Notes under the pieces: generated by a model | Databases searched by the model: none | What the model was told of the DNA's origin: nothing | What the model saw: only the letters and a program-made list of their open reading frames with translations | Shown here: positions 41,840 through 51,368 of the stretch, piece after piece | Numbering within the stretch: the first letter of the stretch is position 1 | How the letters are laid out: each line of letters starts with the position of its first letter | Position numbers and translations under genes: made by a program | DNA from: Leptothrix sp. (in: b-proteobacteria) | GTDB lineage: Bacteria; Pseudomonadota; Gammaproteobacteria; Burkholderiales; Burkholderiaceae_C | Length of the DNA stretch: 64,000 bases | Direction: 5' to 3' | NCBI GenBank assembly: GCA_013822265.1 | Contig: PNKD01000003.1 | Location: 26,199 to 90,198 of the forward strand

Positions 41840-43297
41840 TCAGGGCGCCTCGGGCGCGATGCCCTCGGCGTAGTCGTACAGCGCCTCCAGCAACGCCTGC
41901 GCGCGTTCGTCGCCGGCTTCGGCGGCGGCTTCGGCCAGTTCGTCGATGCGCTCGAAGTAGGCCCCCAGCGTGAGCGCGCCACCCACACCCTGGTGCAGGC
42001 GCTCGGCGCGGTGCTGCTCCCAGCGCGCGTGTTCGTCGCCGGTCAGCGTCGCCGGGAAGTTTCGCGCGCGGTAGCGGAACAGCAGTTCGGCCAGGCGCGC
42101 GTCGTTGAAGGCCGCGCGCGCGGTTGCCAGCTGGGCCGGCGCCTGCGCACGCAGGCGCTGCAGCCGACGGCGGTCTTCGTCGCCGACGAAGCCGCCGTAG
42201 AGGTCCTCATCGACATCGTTTGGCGCCGCCTGCGGGCGGCCATACACCTCGGCCCACAGGCCGGCCAGCGTGCGCCCCAGCGCGGCGGCGTGTTCGGCGT
42301 GGCGCATCGCCGCGTCGACGTCGAGTTGCCAGCGTGCCGCCGCGTCGCCCAGCGTGCGCAGGTTGGCGATGACGATGGGGCTCTTGTTGACGTGGATGGT
42401 CTTGATCGGCAGCCGCGCCTCGCCTGCGGGCAGCTCGGCCTGGTGAGTGAACAAACGCCGGCGCACGGTCTCGGCATCGAGCGTGGCCAGTTCGCGCGGG
42501 TCGTGCGCGAGGTCCCAGACGATGATCTCGTTTTTGTTCGTCGGGTGCGTGGCCAGCGGCCACACCACGGCCAGGCAGCCGCGTTCCACCGGGTACATGC
42601 CCGACAGGTGCACGAAGGGCCGGCCGCTGCCGATTTCGGCCAACACGGCGTCTTTCCTGCGCAGCTTGAGGCAGAAGTCCCACAGCCGCGGCTGTGCCGT
42701 CTTGATCAGGCGCGCCAGCGCGACGGTGGCGCGCACGTCCGACAGCGCGTCGTGCGCGGCCTCGTGCGCCAGGCCGTTGGCCGCCGTCATGTGCTCGAGC
42801 TTGAACGAGGGCCGGCCGGCCATCTCGCCGCTCTGGTGCGTGGGCCAGCTGATGCCCTCGGGCCGCAGCGACCAGCTGCACCGCACCACGTCCAGCAGGT
42901 CCCAGCGGCCGCAGCCGTTCTGCCACTCGCGCGCATAGGGCTCGATGAGATTGCGCCAGAACAGGAAGCGCGTCACCTCGTCGTCGAAGCGGATGCTGTT
43001 GTAGCCCACGCCGATGGTGCCGTCGCGGGCCAGCTCGGCCTCGATGGCGGCGGCGAAGGCGTGCTCGGGCAGGCCCTGGGCCAGCGCGCGCTGCGGCAGG
43101 ATGCCGGTGAGCAGCACGGCCTCGGGGTCGGGCAGGAAGTCGGGCGCGGGCTGGCAGAAGTGCATCACCGGCGCCTCGATCTCGTTGAGCTCGGCATCGG
43201 TGCGCACGCCGGCAAACTGCGCCGGGCGGTCGCGGCGCGGCACGCGGCCGAAGGTCTCGTAGTCGTGCCAGAAGAAGCTGGGGGCGGGCTGGGCCAT
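41840..43297 (-). CDS. sbcB: exodeoxyribonuclease I
   Basis: A 485-residue 3'-5' single-stranded-DNA exonuclease used in recombination and mismatch repair. The DEDDh exonuclease motifs are Exo I FFWHDYETFG (catalytic Asp/Glu), Exo II in GVGYNSIRFDDEVTRFLFWR and Exo III in EAAHDALSDVRATVALARL. The middle and C-terminal regions match ExoI (NKNEIIVWDLAHDP, LPIKTIHVNKSPIV, FRYRARNFPATL). Length is near E. coli SbcB (475). ATG 43297 was chosen as the nearest Met to the exonuclease domain. Convergent with the PBP gene, with a 9-bp gap. Confidence 0.95.
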   Translation of the reverse strand: MAQPAPSFFWHDYETFGRVPRRDRPAQFAGVRTDAELNEIEAPVMHFCQPAPDFLPDPEAVLLTGILPQRALAQGLPEHAFAAAIEAELARDGTIGVGYNSIRFDDEVTRFLFWRNLIEPYAREWQNGCGRWDLLDVVRCSWSLRPEGISWPTHQSGEMAGRPSFKLEHMTAANGLAHEAAHDALSDVRATVALARLIKTAQPRLWDFCLKLRRKDAVLAEIGSGRPFVHLSGMYPVERGCLAVVWPLATHPTNKNEIIVWDLAHDPRELATLDAETVRRRLFTHQAELPAGEARLPIKTIHVNKSPIVIANLRTLGDAAARWQLDVDAAMRHAEHAAALGRTLAGLWAEVYGRPQAAPNDVDEDLYGGFVGDEDRRRLQRLRAQAPAQLATARAAFNDARLAELLFRYRARNFPATLTGDEHARWEQHRAERLHQGVGGALTLGAYFERIDELAEAAAEAGDERAQALLEALYDYAEGIAPEAP

Positions 43298-43388
43298 GCG
43301 GGCACGATAGCGCAAGGGCCGCCATCACCGGCAGGCCGCGCGGCCAAGGTCTAGACTCGCGCGGCTTGCCACTGCCGGGCCTGCCGCC

Positions 43389-45432
43389 ATGCGCCTCTTG
43401 AGATCTTTCGCCGCCGCCCCCGTGCTGCTGCCGCTGTGGCTGGGCCTGCCCGCCGCGAACGCCGCGAGCGCTGCAAACGCTGCAGACACCGAGACCCCCG
43501 CGGCCTGCACCGACTTCGACGCCCATGTCAACGGCCGCTGGGTCGCCGCCACCGAACTGCCGGCCGACCGCGCGCGCATCGGCAACTTCGACAACCTGCG
43601 CCAGGCCAACGACCGCCTGCTCGAAGCCGCGCTCAAGCGCCTGGCCGACGAGCCGGCGCGGCAGACCAGCAACGGCCTCCAGCTGCTGGCCGCCCACTAC
43701 CGCGCCGGCATGGACGAGGCCGCCATCGAACAGCGCGGGCTGGCCGCGCTGCAGCCCTGGCTGGCGCGCCTGGCCACGCTGCAGCGCAACGAACTGCCCG
43801 CGCTGCTGGGCGAGTTCAACCGCCTGCAGGTGGCCGCGCCGTTGACCATCGCGGTCGGCATCGACGCCAAGGACGCCACGCGCCATGTGCTGCAGGTCAA
43901 CCAGGCCGGCCTGGGCCTGCCCGACCGCGACGACTACTTCCAGAAGGACGAACGCACGGGCCGGCTCGTCGCCGCCTACCGCGTCTACGCCCGCGCGCTG
44001 CTGCAGGCTGCCGGCACGCCGGTCGACGAGGCGGCCCTCGACGCCTTGCTGGCCTTCGAGACCGAGCTGGCGCGGGCCTCGCTGACGCGCGTGCAGCGGC
44101 GCGACCCCGTCGCCGCCTACAACCCCTTCACCGTGGCCGCGCTGCAGGCCGCGGCGCCGGGGCTGGACTGGCGAGGGTGGCTGGCGGCCTACACCGGCCG
44201 GGCCGATGGCGCGCCGGTGATCGTCGGCCAGCCGGGTTTTGCCAAGGCCGTGGGCCTCGCTCGCCGAGCAGGCGTCGATGGACACCTGGCGCCACTACCT
44301 GCGGCTGCGCCTGCTCGACGCCAGTGCCGAGCACGGCCCCAAGGCGCTGGCGCAGGCGCACTTCGACTACCGCAGCCGCGCCATCCGCGGCCTGAAGGCG
44401 CCGCCGGCACGCAGCGAGAGGGTGATCCTGATGGTGGGCGGGCAGTACGGCGGCTCGCCGCTGTCGCACACGCTGGGCGAGCTCTTCGTCGCCGAAGCGT
44501 TTTCGCCGCTGGCCCAGCAGCGCGCGCTGGCGATGCTGGACGACATCAAGGCCGCGATGCGCCAGCGCATCACCCAGCTGCCCTGGATGAGCGAGCCCAC
44601 CAAGCAGCTTGCGCTGGCCAAGCTGGCCGCGATGCGCGCCAAGATCGGCGCGCCGGCCGCCTGGCGCCCCTACGACGGGCTGGCGCTGCGCGCCGACGAC
44701 TATCTGGGCAACCTGCTGCGCATCAACGCCTGGGCCACGGCCGACCGCCTGGCCGAGCTCGACAAGCCCGTCGACCGCGAGCGCTGGAACACCAGCCCGC
44801 ACATCGTCAACGCCTTCGCCGCCGGCGGCAACCAGATCATCTTCCCGGCCGGCATCCTGCAGCCGCCCTTCTTCGACGCCCGCGCCGACGACGCCAGCAA
44901 CTACGGCGGCATCGGCATGGTCATCGGCCACGAGATCACGCACCACTTCGACGACCGCGGCCGCCGCTTCGACGCCGCGGGCAACCTGCGCGACTGGTGG
45001 CAGCCCGCCGACGCCGGCGCCTACCAGGCGCGCGCCGACCGCGTGGCCGCGCTCTACGGCGGCTACGAGCCGGTGCCGGGCGTGCGCATCAATGGCCGCC
45101 TGACGCTGGGCGAGAACATCTCGGACATGGCCGGCGTGCAGATCGCCTACGACGGGCTGCAACGTGCGCTGGCACGCCAGCGCGCAGCCGGGCAGCCGGC
45201 GCCGCTGGTCGAGGGCGCCACGCCCGAGCAGCGTTTCTTCTACGCCAACGCCACCATCTGGCGCACCAAGTACCGCACCGAGGCGCTGGTCGACCAGCTG
45301 CGCACCGACAGCCACTCGCCCGGCCGCTGGCGCGTGCTGGCGCCGCTGACGCACACGCCGGCCTTCGCCCTGGCCTTCGGCTGCAAGCCCGGCGACGGCA
45401 TGGTCGCCGGCGACCCTGTCAGCGTGTGGTGA
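43389..45432 (+). pseudogene. M13 family zinc metallopeptidase with a single frameshift
   Basis: Two frames together make one neprilysin-like M13 peptidase. The first (from 43389) gives the signal peptide (LLRSFAAAPVLLPLWLGLPA) and N-terminal domain up to GQPGFAKAVG; the second continues from SLAEQASMDTWRHYLRLRLL to the stop at 45432. The switch falls within TGGGCC at about 44251-44256: dropping one base restores a 680-residue protein of normal length. The catalytic part is intact: zinc motif HEITH in IGHEITHHFDDRGRRFD, third ligand in LGENISDMAG and the C-terminal GCKPGDGM. Either a sequencing error or a recent inactivating mutation; the absence of further damage favours the former or a very young pseudogene. 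The intact enzyme would cleave peptides in the periplasm. Confidence 0.9.
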
Positions 45433-45733
45433 AGCGCCCCGGCGGGGGCTGAAGCCGCGCCTGCAGGCGCTGCCAGGTGCGCCAACCCGACCACAGGCGC
45501 CAGCCCCAGCGCAGCGCGCGCCGCGGTCGCATCACCGCCAGCACCACGGTCGCGGCCAGCGGCACCTCGGGGTGGGCCAGCAGCCAGTGCCAGCCGGCCC
45601 GCAGGCGGTCGGCCAGTGCCAGCGTCGGCTGCCAGCGCAGCGCGTCGGCGGCAAAGCGGCCGCGCAACTCGTGGCTGCGCAGCAGCAGCAGTTGCTGGCG
45701 ACGCGCCAGCGCCGCGGCGCGGTGGCGGCTCAC
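45419..45733 (-). CDS. YqjK-like protein
   Basis: A 104-residue basic protein resembling YqjK: residues 1-35 are an Arg-rich helix (RRQQLLLLRSHELRGRFAAD), then a hydrophobic stretch near 55-67 (VPLAATVVLAVM) and an Arg/Trp-rich tail. The function is unknown; in enterobacteria yqjK follows yqjD and yqjE, encoding small membrane proteins, YqjD being ribosome-associated in stationary phase. GTG start overlaps the yqjE-like stop (GTGA). Its last 14 bases overlap the convergent M13 gene end. Confidence 0.8.
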   Translation of the reverse strand: MSRHRAAALARRQQLLLLRSHELRGRFAADALRWQPTLALADRLRAGWHWLLAHPEVPLAATVVLAVMRPRRALRWGWRLWSGWRTWQRLQARLQPPPGRFTTR

Positions 45734-46173
45734 GGAACCGGCGGTGGCCCGGGCGGCGGCGCCGGAGCCCTGGAGGCTGCCGATACCGGCCGCAAGCCGT
45801 CGAGGTCGCGCTGCAGTTCACCCAGCGAGAGCGCGAAGGGCCCGCCCTCCGACGCCCGCAGCCCGGCGCGGGCCTGCGCCAGCAGCCACGCGCCGGCGCC
45901 GATGAAAGCCAGCGTCATCACGCCCAGCGCCGCCAGCCGGTAGGCCTGCTGCAGCAGCAGCAGCACGAAGCCGGCGGCCAGCACCAGCCCCACGCCGATC
46001 ATCAGCAGGCCCAGCGCGGCGCGCCACAGCGAGTCGAACAGGCGCAGCTTCTCGGCTTCGAGCTCGGTGCCGAAGAGCTCGAGCCGCACGCGGGCGATGC
46101 CCAGGGTGGTCGACAGCAGCCGGCGCAGTGACTCGAACAGGCCGCCCGTGGCGGGCGCACCGGGCACGGCCAT
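45730..46173 (-). CDS. YqjE-like / phage holin family membrane protein
   Basis: A 147-residue protein of the putative holin superfamily III (YqjE group). An amphipathic N-terminal helix (GLFESLRRLLSTTLGIARVR LELFGTELE) precedes two hydrophobic helices at about 52-75 and 80-100. The C-terminus is a Pro/Ala-rich tail. Despite the family name, this chromosomal group has no demonstrated lytic role. It lies 7 bp after the DUF883 gene and is coupled to the yqjK-like gene; the three form a conserved small operon linked in other bacteria to stationary-phase or stress membranes. Confidence 0.85.
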   Translation of the reverse strand: MAVPGAPATGGLFESLRRLLSTTLGIARVRLELFGTELEAEKLRLFDSLWRAALGLLMIGVGLVLAAGFVLLLLQQAYRLAALGVMTLAFIGAGAWLLAQARAGLRASEGGPFALSLGELQRDLDGLRPVSAASRAPAPPPGPPPVP

Positions 46174-46180
46174 GTTCAGC

Positions 46181-46492
46181 TCAACGCCGGCCGATCAGCA
46201 TGCCCACGAGCACGCCGACGCCGACGCCTATGCCCACGGCATGCCAGGGCTTCTCGTGCACGTAGTCGTCGGCGGCGTGGCCAACGGCCTTGGCCTTCTC
46301 GGCGGCCGTGGCCTGCAGGTCGAGCAGAGTCGCCTTCGATTGCGACAGGCGTTCCTGCAGGCGTTCGCGCAGGCCGGCGGTGCTTTCGCTCACCTGGTCG
46401 GCCGTGAGCCTGAGCAGCTGCTCGGTGTCGGTCACGACGGCGCGCAGGTCAGCCATCACCTTGTCGCGCTGGGCGGCGGTCATCTCGTTCAT
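46181..46492 (-). CDS. DUF883 family protein (ElaB/YqjD-like)
   Basis: A 103-residue protein with a long charged helix (residues ~8-72, including VVTDTEQLLRLTADQVSEST) and a C-terminal hydrophobic anchor (AVGIGVGVGVLVGMLIGRR, ~84-103), the standard ElaB/YqjD architecture. In E. coli, YqjD is tail-anchored in the inner membrane and binds ribosomes in stationary phase; the same role here is inference. First gene of the yqjD-yqjE-yqjK-like operon; AAGGAA lies ahead of the ATG at 46492. Confidence 0.92.
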   Translation of the reverse strand: MNEMTAAQRDKVMADLRAVVTDTEQLLRLTADQVSESTAGLRERLQERLSQSKATLLDLQATAAEKAKAVGHAADDYVHEKPWHAVGIGVGVGVLVGMLIGRR

Positions 46493-46604
46493 TTCACATT
46501 CCTTGTGTTGCCTAGAGGACTGTTTGAACTTACCACCGCAGTCCGCAGCTCCCGGGCCGACGCCACTTCGCGACGGCGGGACTTTGGCAAGCCGTTGCGC
46601 GTGC

Positions 46605-47741
<1,137 letters not shown>

Positions 47742-47825
47742 GGCGCGGGAGTCTACGGGTCACGGGGTGGCACCCGAATCCCGGGCGCCGGCCGGGCATG
47801 GCCGCTCGTGCGCGGCCCGACGGCC

Positions 47826-48500
47826 CTACTTGCGCGGCTTCTTGGCCGCGGCGCCGCCCTGCAGCGCATCACTCATGCCGATGAGCACGCCGCTGACCAT
47901 CGCGGTATAGCTCTCGGCCAGCGCCTGCGCCGCGCGCAGGCTCGCCGCGCGCGTGCCGCGCATCGCGGTCTGCATCTGCTCGGCCATCTGCTCGGCGGTG
48001 GCGGCGGCCTTGGCGCCCGACAGCGTGCCGCCGGCCTGCATCTTCTCGAGCACCGGGCCCCAGGCCGCAGCCATCGGGTCGCCGGCACCGGCGGCGGCCT
48101 TCTTGACCGCGGCGAACAGCGTGTCCTCCATCTTCTCGAGGTCGGCGAGCGCCTTGCTCAGGTGCTTCTCGCGCAGGTCGGCGCCCTGGGTGGCCAGCGT
48201 GCTCAAGGCCACGCGGTTGGCCTCGACGGCCTTCAGCATCGCCGCGTCCATGCCGGCCACGGCCTGGTCGAGCAGCGCCTCGGGATCGAGCTGGGCCGTC
48301 ACGTTCTTGGCCACGCCGGCGCCGGCGGCCTCGGCCACCTGCTTGAGCGCACCGCGCATGTTCTTCAGCGTCAGCTCGCGCCCCTGCAGCGCCGCCAGCG
48401 TGGCCTCGGTGGTGGCCTTGCGCAGCTGTGCGCCCTGCTGCGCAGTGGCCGTCTCGAAACGGGCGATCAGGGCTTCGGCGTCGAACATCGGCTTGGACAT
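47826..48500 (-). CDS. phasin-like alanine-rich coiled-coil protein
   Basis: A 224-residue protein, mostly helical and rich in Ala, Gln, Lys and Glu, without signal peptide. It begins MSKPMFDAEALIARFETATA and ends in a basic tail GGAAAKKPRK. The amphipathic helical make-up is like phasins, which coat polyhydroxyalkanoate granules, but I see no diagnostic motif, so another structural role remains possible. The ATG at 48500 has GGAG at a workable distance (CGGAGCGCCTTGCC). The region 19-50 bases upstream is a hexanucleotide repeat (48519-48548) that an upstream in-frame start would translate as repeated Thr-Ile; I consider that start false. Confidence 0.65.
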   Translation of the reverse strand: MSKPMFDAEALIARFETATAQQGAQLRKATTEATLAALQGRELTLKNMRGALKQVAEAAGAGVAKNVTAQLDPEALLDQAVAGMDAAMLKAVEANRVALSTLATQGADLREKHLSKALADLEKMEDTLFAAVKKAAAGAGDPMAAAWGPVLEKMQAGGTLSGAKAAATAEQMAEQMQTAMRGTRAASLRAAQALAESYTAMVSGVLIGMSDALQGGAAAKKPRK

Positions 48501-48518
48501 GGCAAGGCGCTCCGTGGT

Positions 48519-48548
48519 GGTGATGGTGATGGTGATGGTGATGGTGAT
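48519..48548. repeat. (GGTGAT)5 hexanucleotide repeat upstream of the phasin-like gene
   Basis: Five exact GGTGAT units, with partial units on both sides, lie 19-48 bases before the phasin-like start codon, in the leader or promoter. Such tracts change length by slippage and could alter expression by moving promoter parts. Confidence 0.9.
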
Positions 48549-48608
48549 GGTGGATGCTGGCACTGCGACGCCGGCGCGGCAAGCGGGCCGTGCGCCGGTG
48601 ACCTGCGA

Positions 48609-49826
48609 TCAGGTGGCCAGCGCCGCGGCCGGCGTGAGCAGGCGCTCGATGAGCTCGCGCACGCTGCGAATCTGCGTGCCGAAGGGCAGCTCGCCGACGC
48701 CGCGGAAGAACAGGCCCTTGCTGACGTCGCCCCGCAGCGCGGCGGCGAGCTGGTTGTCGATGCAGAACTGGCCCCAGCCCTCGAGGCCGTCGCGCAGCCC
48801 GCATTGCGCCAGGCAGTCGAAAGCCTTGGTGCAGCGCGACCGCGCGTGCGCCTTGGCCTGCAGCCGCGGCTCGCTGGCCAGGTACTTGCGCAGCCAGGGC
48901 GTGCCCACCGCGCGCGCCGGCAGGCCCGCGACGCTGGTGAACTCGACCATGTCCTCGTCCTTCGCCTCGGCCAGCACGCGTTTGAACTCGGCGTGGGCGT
49001 CGCTCTCCAGCGTGACGGCGAAGGGCGTGCCCAGCTGCACCGCCGCCGCGCCCAGGGCCTGCAGGCGGGCGATCTCTTCGCAGCTGCGGATGCCGCCGGC
49101 CGCGATCAGCGGCACCTCACGCTCGAGCCCGGCGCTGCGCAGGAAGGCCAGCGACTGCGGGATCACGTTGTCGAAGTCGAAGCGCGGGTCGCCGAGGTCG
49201 GCCACGCGGGCCGCGCCGAGGTGGCCGCCGGCCAGCCGCGGGTGCTCGATGACGATGGCGTCGGGCCGGCGCTTCTTGCGCTCCCATTTCTTCACGATGA
49301 GCTGCACGCCGCGTGCGTCGCTGAGGATGGGGATGAGCGCCGCCTTGGGGTGGTCTTGCGCCAGCTCGGGCAGGTCCAGCGGCAGGCCGGCGCCCACCAC
49401 CACGGCGTCGATGCCGGCTTCCAGCGCACGCTTCACCGAAGCCGCATACGCGCTGACAGCGCGCATCACGTTCACCGCCAGCAGGCCACCGCCGCCGCTG
49501 ATTTCGCGTGCCGCGGCGATCTCGCGCGACAGCGCCTCGAGATTGGCCTCGTCGATCGCCTCCTTCGCGCCCTGCCTCGGGTCCAGCCCCGTCGTGCGTT
49601 CCATCAGGTCGGGGTGGTGGCGACGCAGGTCGACGCTGGACAGCGTGCCGACGCCGCCGGCCGCGGCCACCGCACCGGCCAGCCCGTGGGCCGAGATGCC
49701 CACGCCCATGCCGCCCTGCACCACCGGCAGCAGCTGGCGCCCGGCGAGTTGCAGCGGCTTCAGCCCGCTGCGCTGGAGCAGCGCCCACAGCCCGCCGTCG
49801 ACCGTCGCCGCGCAGCCGCCGCTCAC
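48609..49826 (-). CDS. nitronate monooxygenase / 2-nitropropane dioxygenase family protein
   Basis: A 405-residue FMN-dependent TIM-barrel protein. It opens with the family motif LLPVVQGGMGVGISAHGLAG and shows VVVGAGLPLDLPEL, LIAAGGIRSCEEIARLQALG (phosphate-binding segment) and AAVQLGTPFAVTLES. The C-terminus has a cysteine-rich region (SRCTKAFDCLAQCGLRDG) seen in one subgroup. Family members oxidise nitronates, though many are untested. The GTG start at 49826 overlaps the uspA stop (GTGA), so it is translated with uspA; the open frame extends further upstream but only antisense-like through uspA. Confidence 0.88.
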   Translation of the reverse strand: MSGGCAATVDGGLWALLQRSGLKPLQLAGRQLLPVVQGGMGVGISAHGLAGAVAAAGGVGTLSSVDLRRHHPDLMERTTGLDPRQGAKEAIDEANLEALSREIAAAREISGGGGLLAVNVMRAVSAYAASVKRALEAGIDAVVVGAGLPLDLPELAQDHPKAALIPILSDARGVQLIVKKWERKKRRPDAIVIEHPRLAGGHLGAARVADLGDPRFDFDNVIPQSLAFLRSAGLEREVPLIAAGGIRSCEEIARLQALGAAAVQLGTPFAVTLESDAHAEFKRVLAEAKDEDMVEFTSVAGLPARAVGTPWLRKYLASEPRLQAKAHARSRCTKAFDCLAQCGLRDGLEGWGQFCIDNQLAAALRGDVSKGLFFRGVGELPFGTQIRSVRELIERLLTPAAALAT

Positions 49827-50266
49827 CGCAGCACCAGCACGGGCAGCTTGCCGCGCGTGATCACGGTCTTGGTGTGCGAGCCGTAGAGCAGTTCGCCGAA
49901 GGCGCCGCGGCCGTGCGTGGCCATCACCAGCAGGTCGCAGGCGAACTCGGTGGCGGCCTCGACGATGGCGTCGTCGACAAGCTCGGTGCGCTTGAAGCGG
50001 CCTTTGAACGGCACGCCGGCTGCGGCCGCCGCCGACGAGAAACCGGCCAGCACGTCGCGCGCGTGGGCCTCGGTGCGCCGGCGGAGCTCTTCGGTCTGGT
50101 TCAGATAGGTCGTCATGCCGGCGCTTTCGGTGGGCAGCGGCGCCATCGGTTCGACGACGAAACCGGTGATGCGTGCCCCCAGCTTCTGCGCCAGCGCGAC
50201 GCTGGTCTCGACGGCGTGCTGCGAGAGTTCGCTGCCGTCCACCGGGACGAGGAGATGGGTAAACAT
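49823..50266 (-). CDS. universal stress protein UspA family
   Basis: A 147-residue single-domain Usp. N-terminal MFTHLLVPVDGSELSQHAVE and the C-terminal ATP-binding signature in MATHGRGAFGELLYGSHTKT (G-x2-G-x9-G-S/T form) indicate the ATP-binding subtype. Usp proteins promote survival under starvation and stress. ATG 50266 starts the fold directly; an upstream Met at 50293 would add nine unconserved residues. Its gene is coupled to the nitronate monooxygenase-like gene and divergent from the exported hydrolase at 50475, with a 208-bp region between. Confidence 0.93.
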   Translation of the reverse strand: MFTHLLVPVDGSELSQHAVETSVALAQKLGARITGFVVEPMAPLPTESAGMTTYLNQTEELRRRTEAHARDVLAGFSSAAAAAGVPFKGRFKRTELVDDAIVEAATEFACDLLVMATHGRGAFGELLYGSHTKTVITRGKLPVLVLR

Positions 50267-50474
50267 GGGCGCGCCTTTGCTGCCCGGAACCAACCCGGGG
50301 AACCAGCGCCAAGTCTAGGAAGCCTCTCGTCGATCGGCCTTGACCCGTGTCAAGCACCCGCCCCCGCCACCGCTGCGCCGGCGCCGCCCTTACGTGCGGG
50401 AAAACGCGCTGGCGGCACCCCGCACCGACGCCGGATCATCGCGCCCACCCCATGGCGGCGAGGAGGCCCCAGAA

Positions 50475-51368
50475 ATGCGCATCAAGTCGGCAACACGCCT
50501 GCTCTTCACCCTGGTTCTCGCCGCCGCGGGCGCCTGGCTGGCGCTGGCACAGGCCACCAACTACAGCCTCTGGATCAACGGCCGCACCGGCGGCGGCACG
50601 GTAGGCAACCACGCCGACTTCCGTTACTGGGGCCCGGCCACCACGGCCGCTGGAGTGAACAAGAAGTCGGTCAACTGGGACGGCTACAACCGCATCAGCA
50701 CCACCAACGGCAACATCCGCGACGCGCTGGACTGCTACTGCACCGGCCCCAACTGGTGCTACGTGGCGGCGCATTCGGCCGGCAACCTGCAGATCGGCTA
50801 CGCGCTGGCGCTCTACGGCACCAGCAGCCGCAGCATCAGGACGCCCACGCCCGACAGCGCCGGCCAGTGCAGCAACAGCGGCGCCGGCACGCAGACGGGC
50901 TGGAACATCAAGTGGGTGGACGTGGCCGGCGGCGCCGGCGGCGGCAGCGAGCTGGCCGACAGCGGCGACTGGCTGCTCAGCGAGCCGCTGGTCAGCGACC
51001 TCAAGACCAGCACCGCACGTGCGCTCTACAACCACAACAGCACGACCGGCAAGTGGTTCTACATGTTCGCCGGCGCCAAGGGCACGCTTTACAGCTTCGT
51101 GCTGCCGGGGCAGGACGACGAAGCCATCGCCTACCACTCCAGCGGCGGCGTTTCGGGCAGCAGCGGCGACTCGTACTGCAACCCGTCGGACTGGCTGTGC
51201 AACGACCTCACGCTGGGCAGCGCCGCCAACCAGGGCGGCCGCACCAAGTGGAGCTACCACTCGGTGGCCTTCCGTGACGACAGCGAGCAGCTCAACCACT
51301 ACACGGCGGGCAACTGGGGCGGCATCGTCTCGCAGGCACGCGCCGACATGGTGACCTACGCCAAATGA
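50475..51368 (+). CDS. exported alpha/beta-hydrolase-like protein of unknown function
   Basis: A 297-residue protein with a near-perfect ribosome site (AGGAGG, 8 bases before ATG) and a signal peptide (RLLFTLVLAAAGAWLALAQA, residues ~8-27). The mature part has YSLWINGRTGGGTVGNHADF, where lipases often have an HG oxyanion motif, and a nucleophile-like AHSAGN at residues 99-104 (Ser101) preceded by paired cysteines (CYCTGPNWC). Asp and His candidates are in QDDEAIAYHSSG and WSYHSVAFRDD. It looks like an exported esterase, lipase or related alpha/beta hydrolase, but I do not recognise the family and the nucleophile elbow is A-H-S-A-G rather than G-x-S-x-G. Coupled by ATGA to the next gene. Confidence 0.75.
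   Translation: MRIKSATRLLFTLVLAAAGAWLALAQATNYSLWINGRTGGGTVGNHADFRYWGPATTAAGVNKKSVNWDGYNRISTTNGNIRDALDCYCTGPNWCYVAAHSAGNLQIGYALALYGTSSRSIRTPTPDSAGQCSNSGAGTQTGWNIKWVDVAGGAGGGSELADSGDWLLSEPLVSDLKTSTARALYNHNSTTGKWFYMFAGAKGTLYSFVLPGQDDEAIAYHSSGGVSGSSGDSYCNPSDWLCNDLTLGSAANQGGRTKWSYHSVAFRDDSEQLNHYTAGNWGGIVSQARADMVTYAK

Noticed and set aside
48501..48563. N-terminal Thr-Ile repeat, or a His-rich peptide in another frame, encoded by the hexanucleotide tract
   Set aside because: Repeat-derived, located before a good ribosome site and ATG; no reason to think it is translated.
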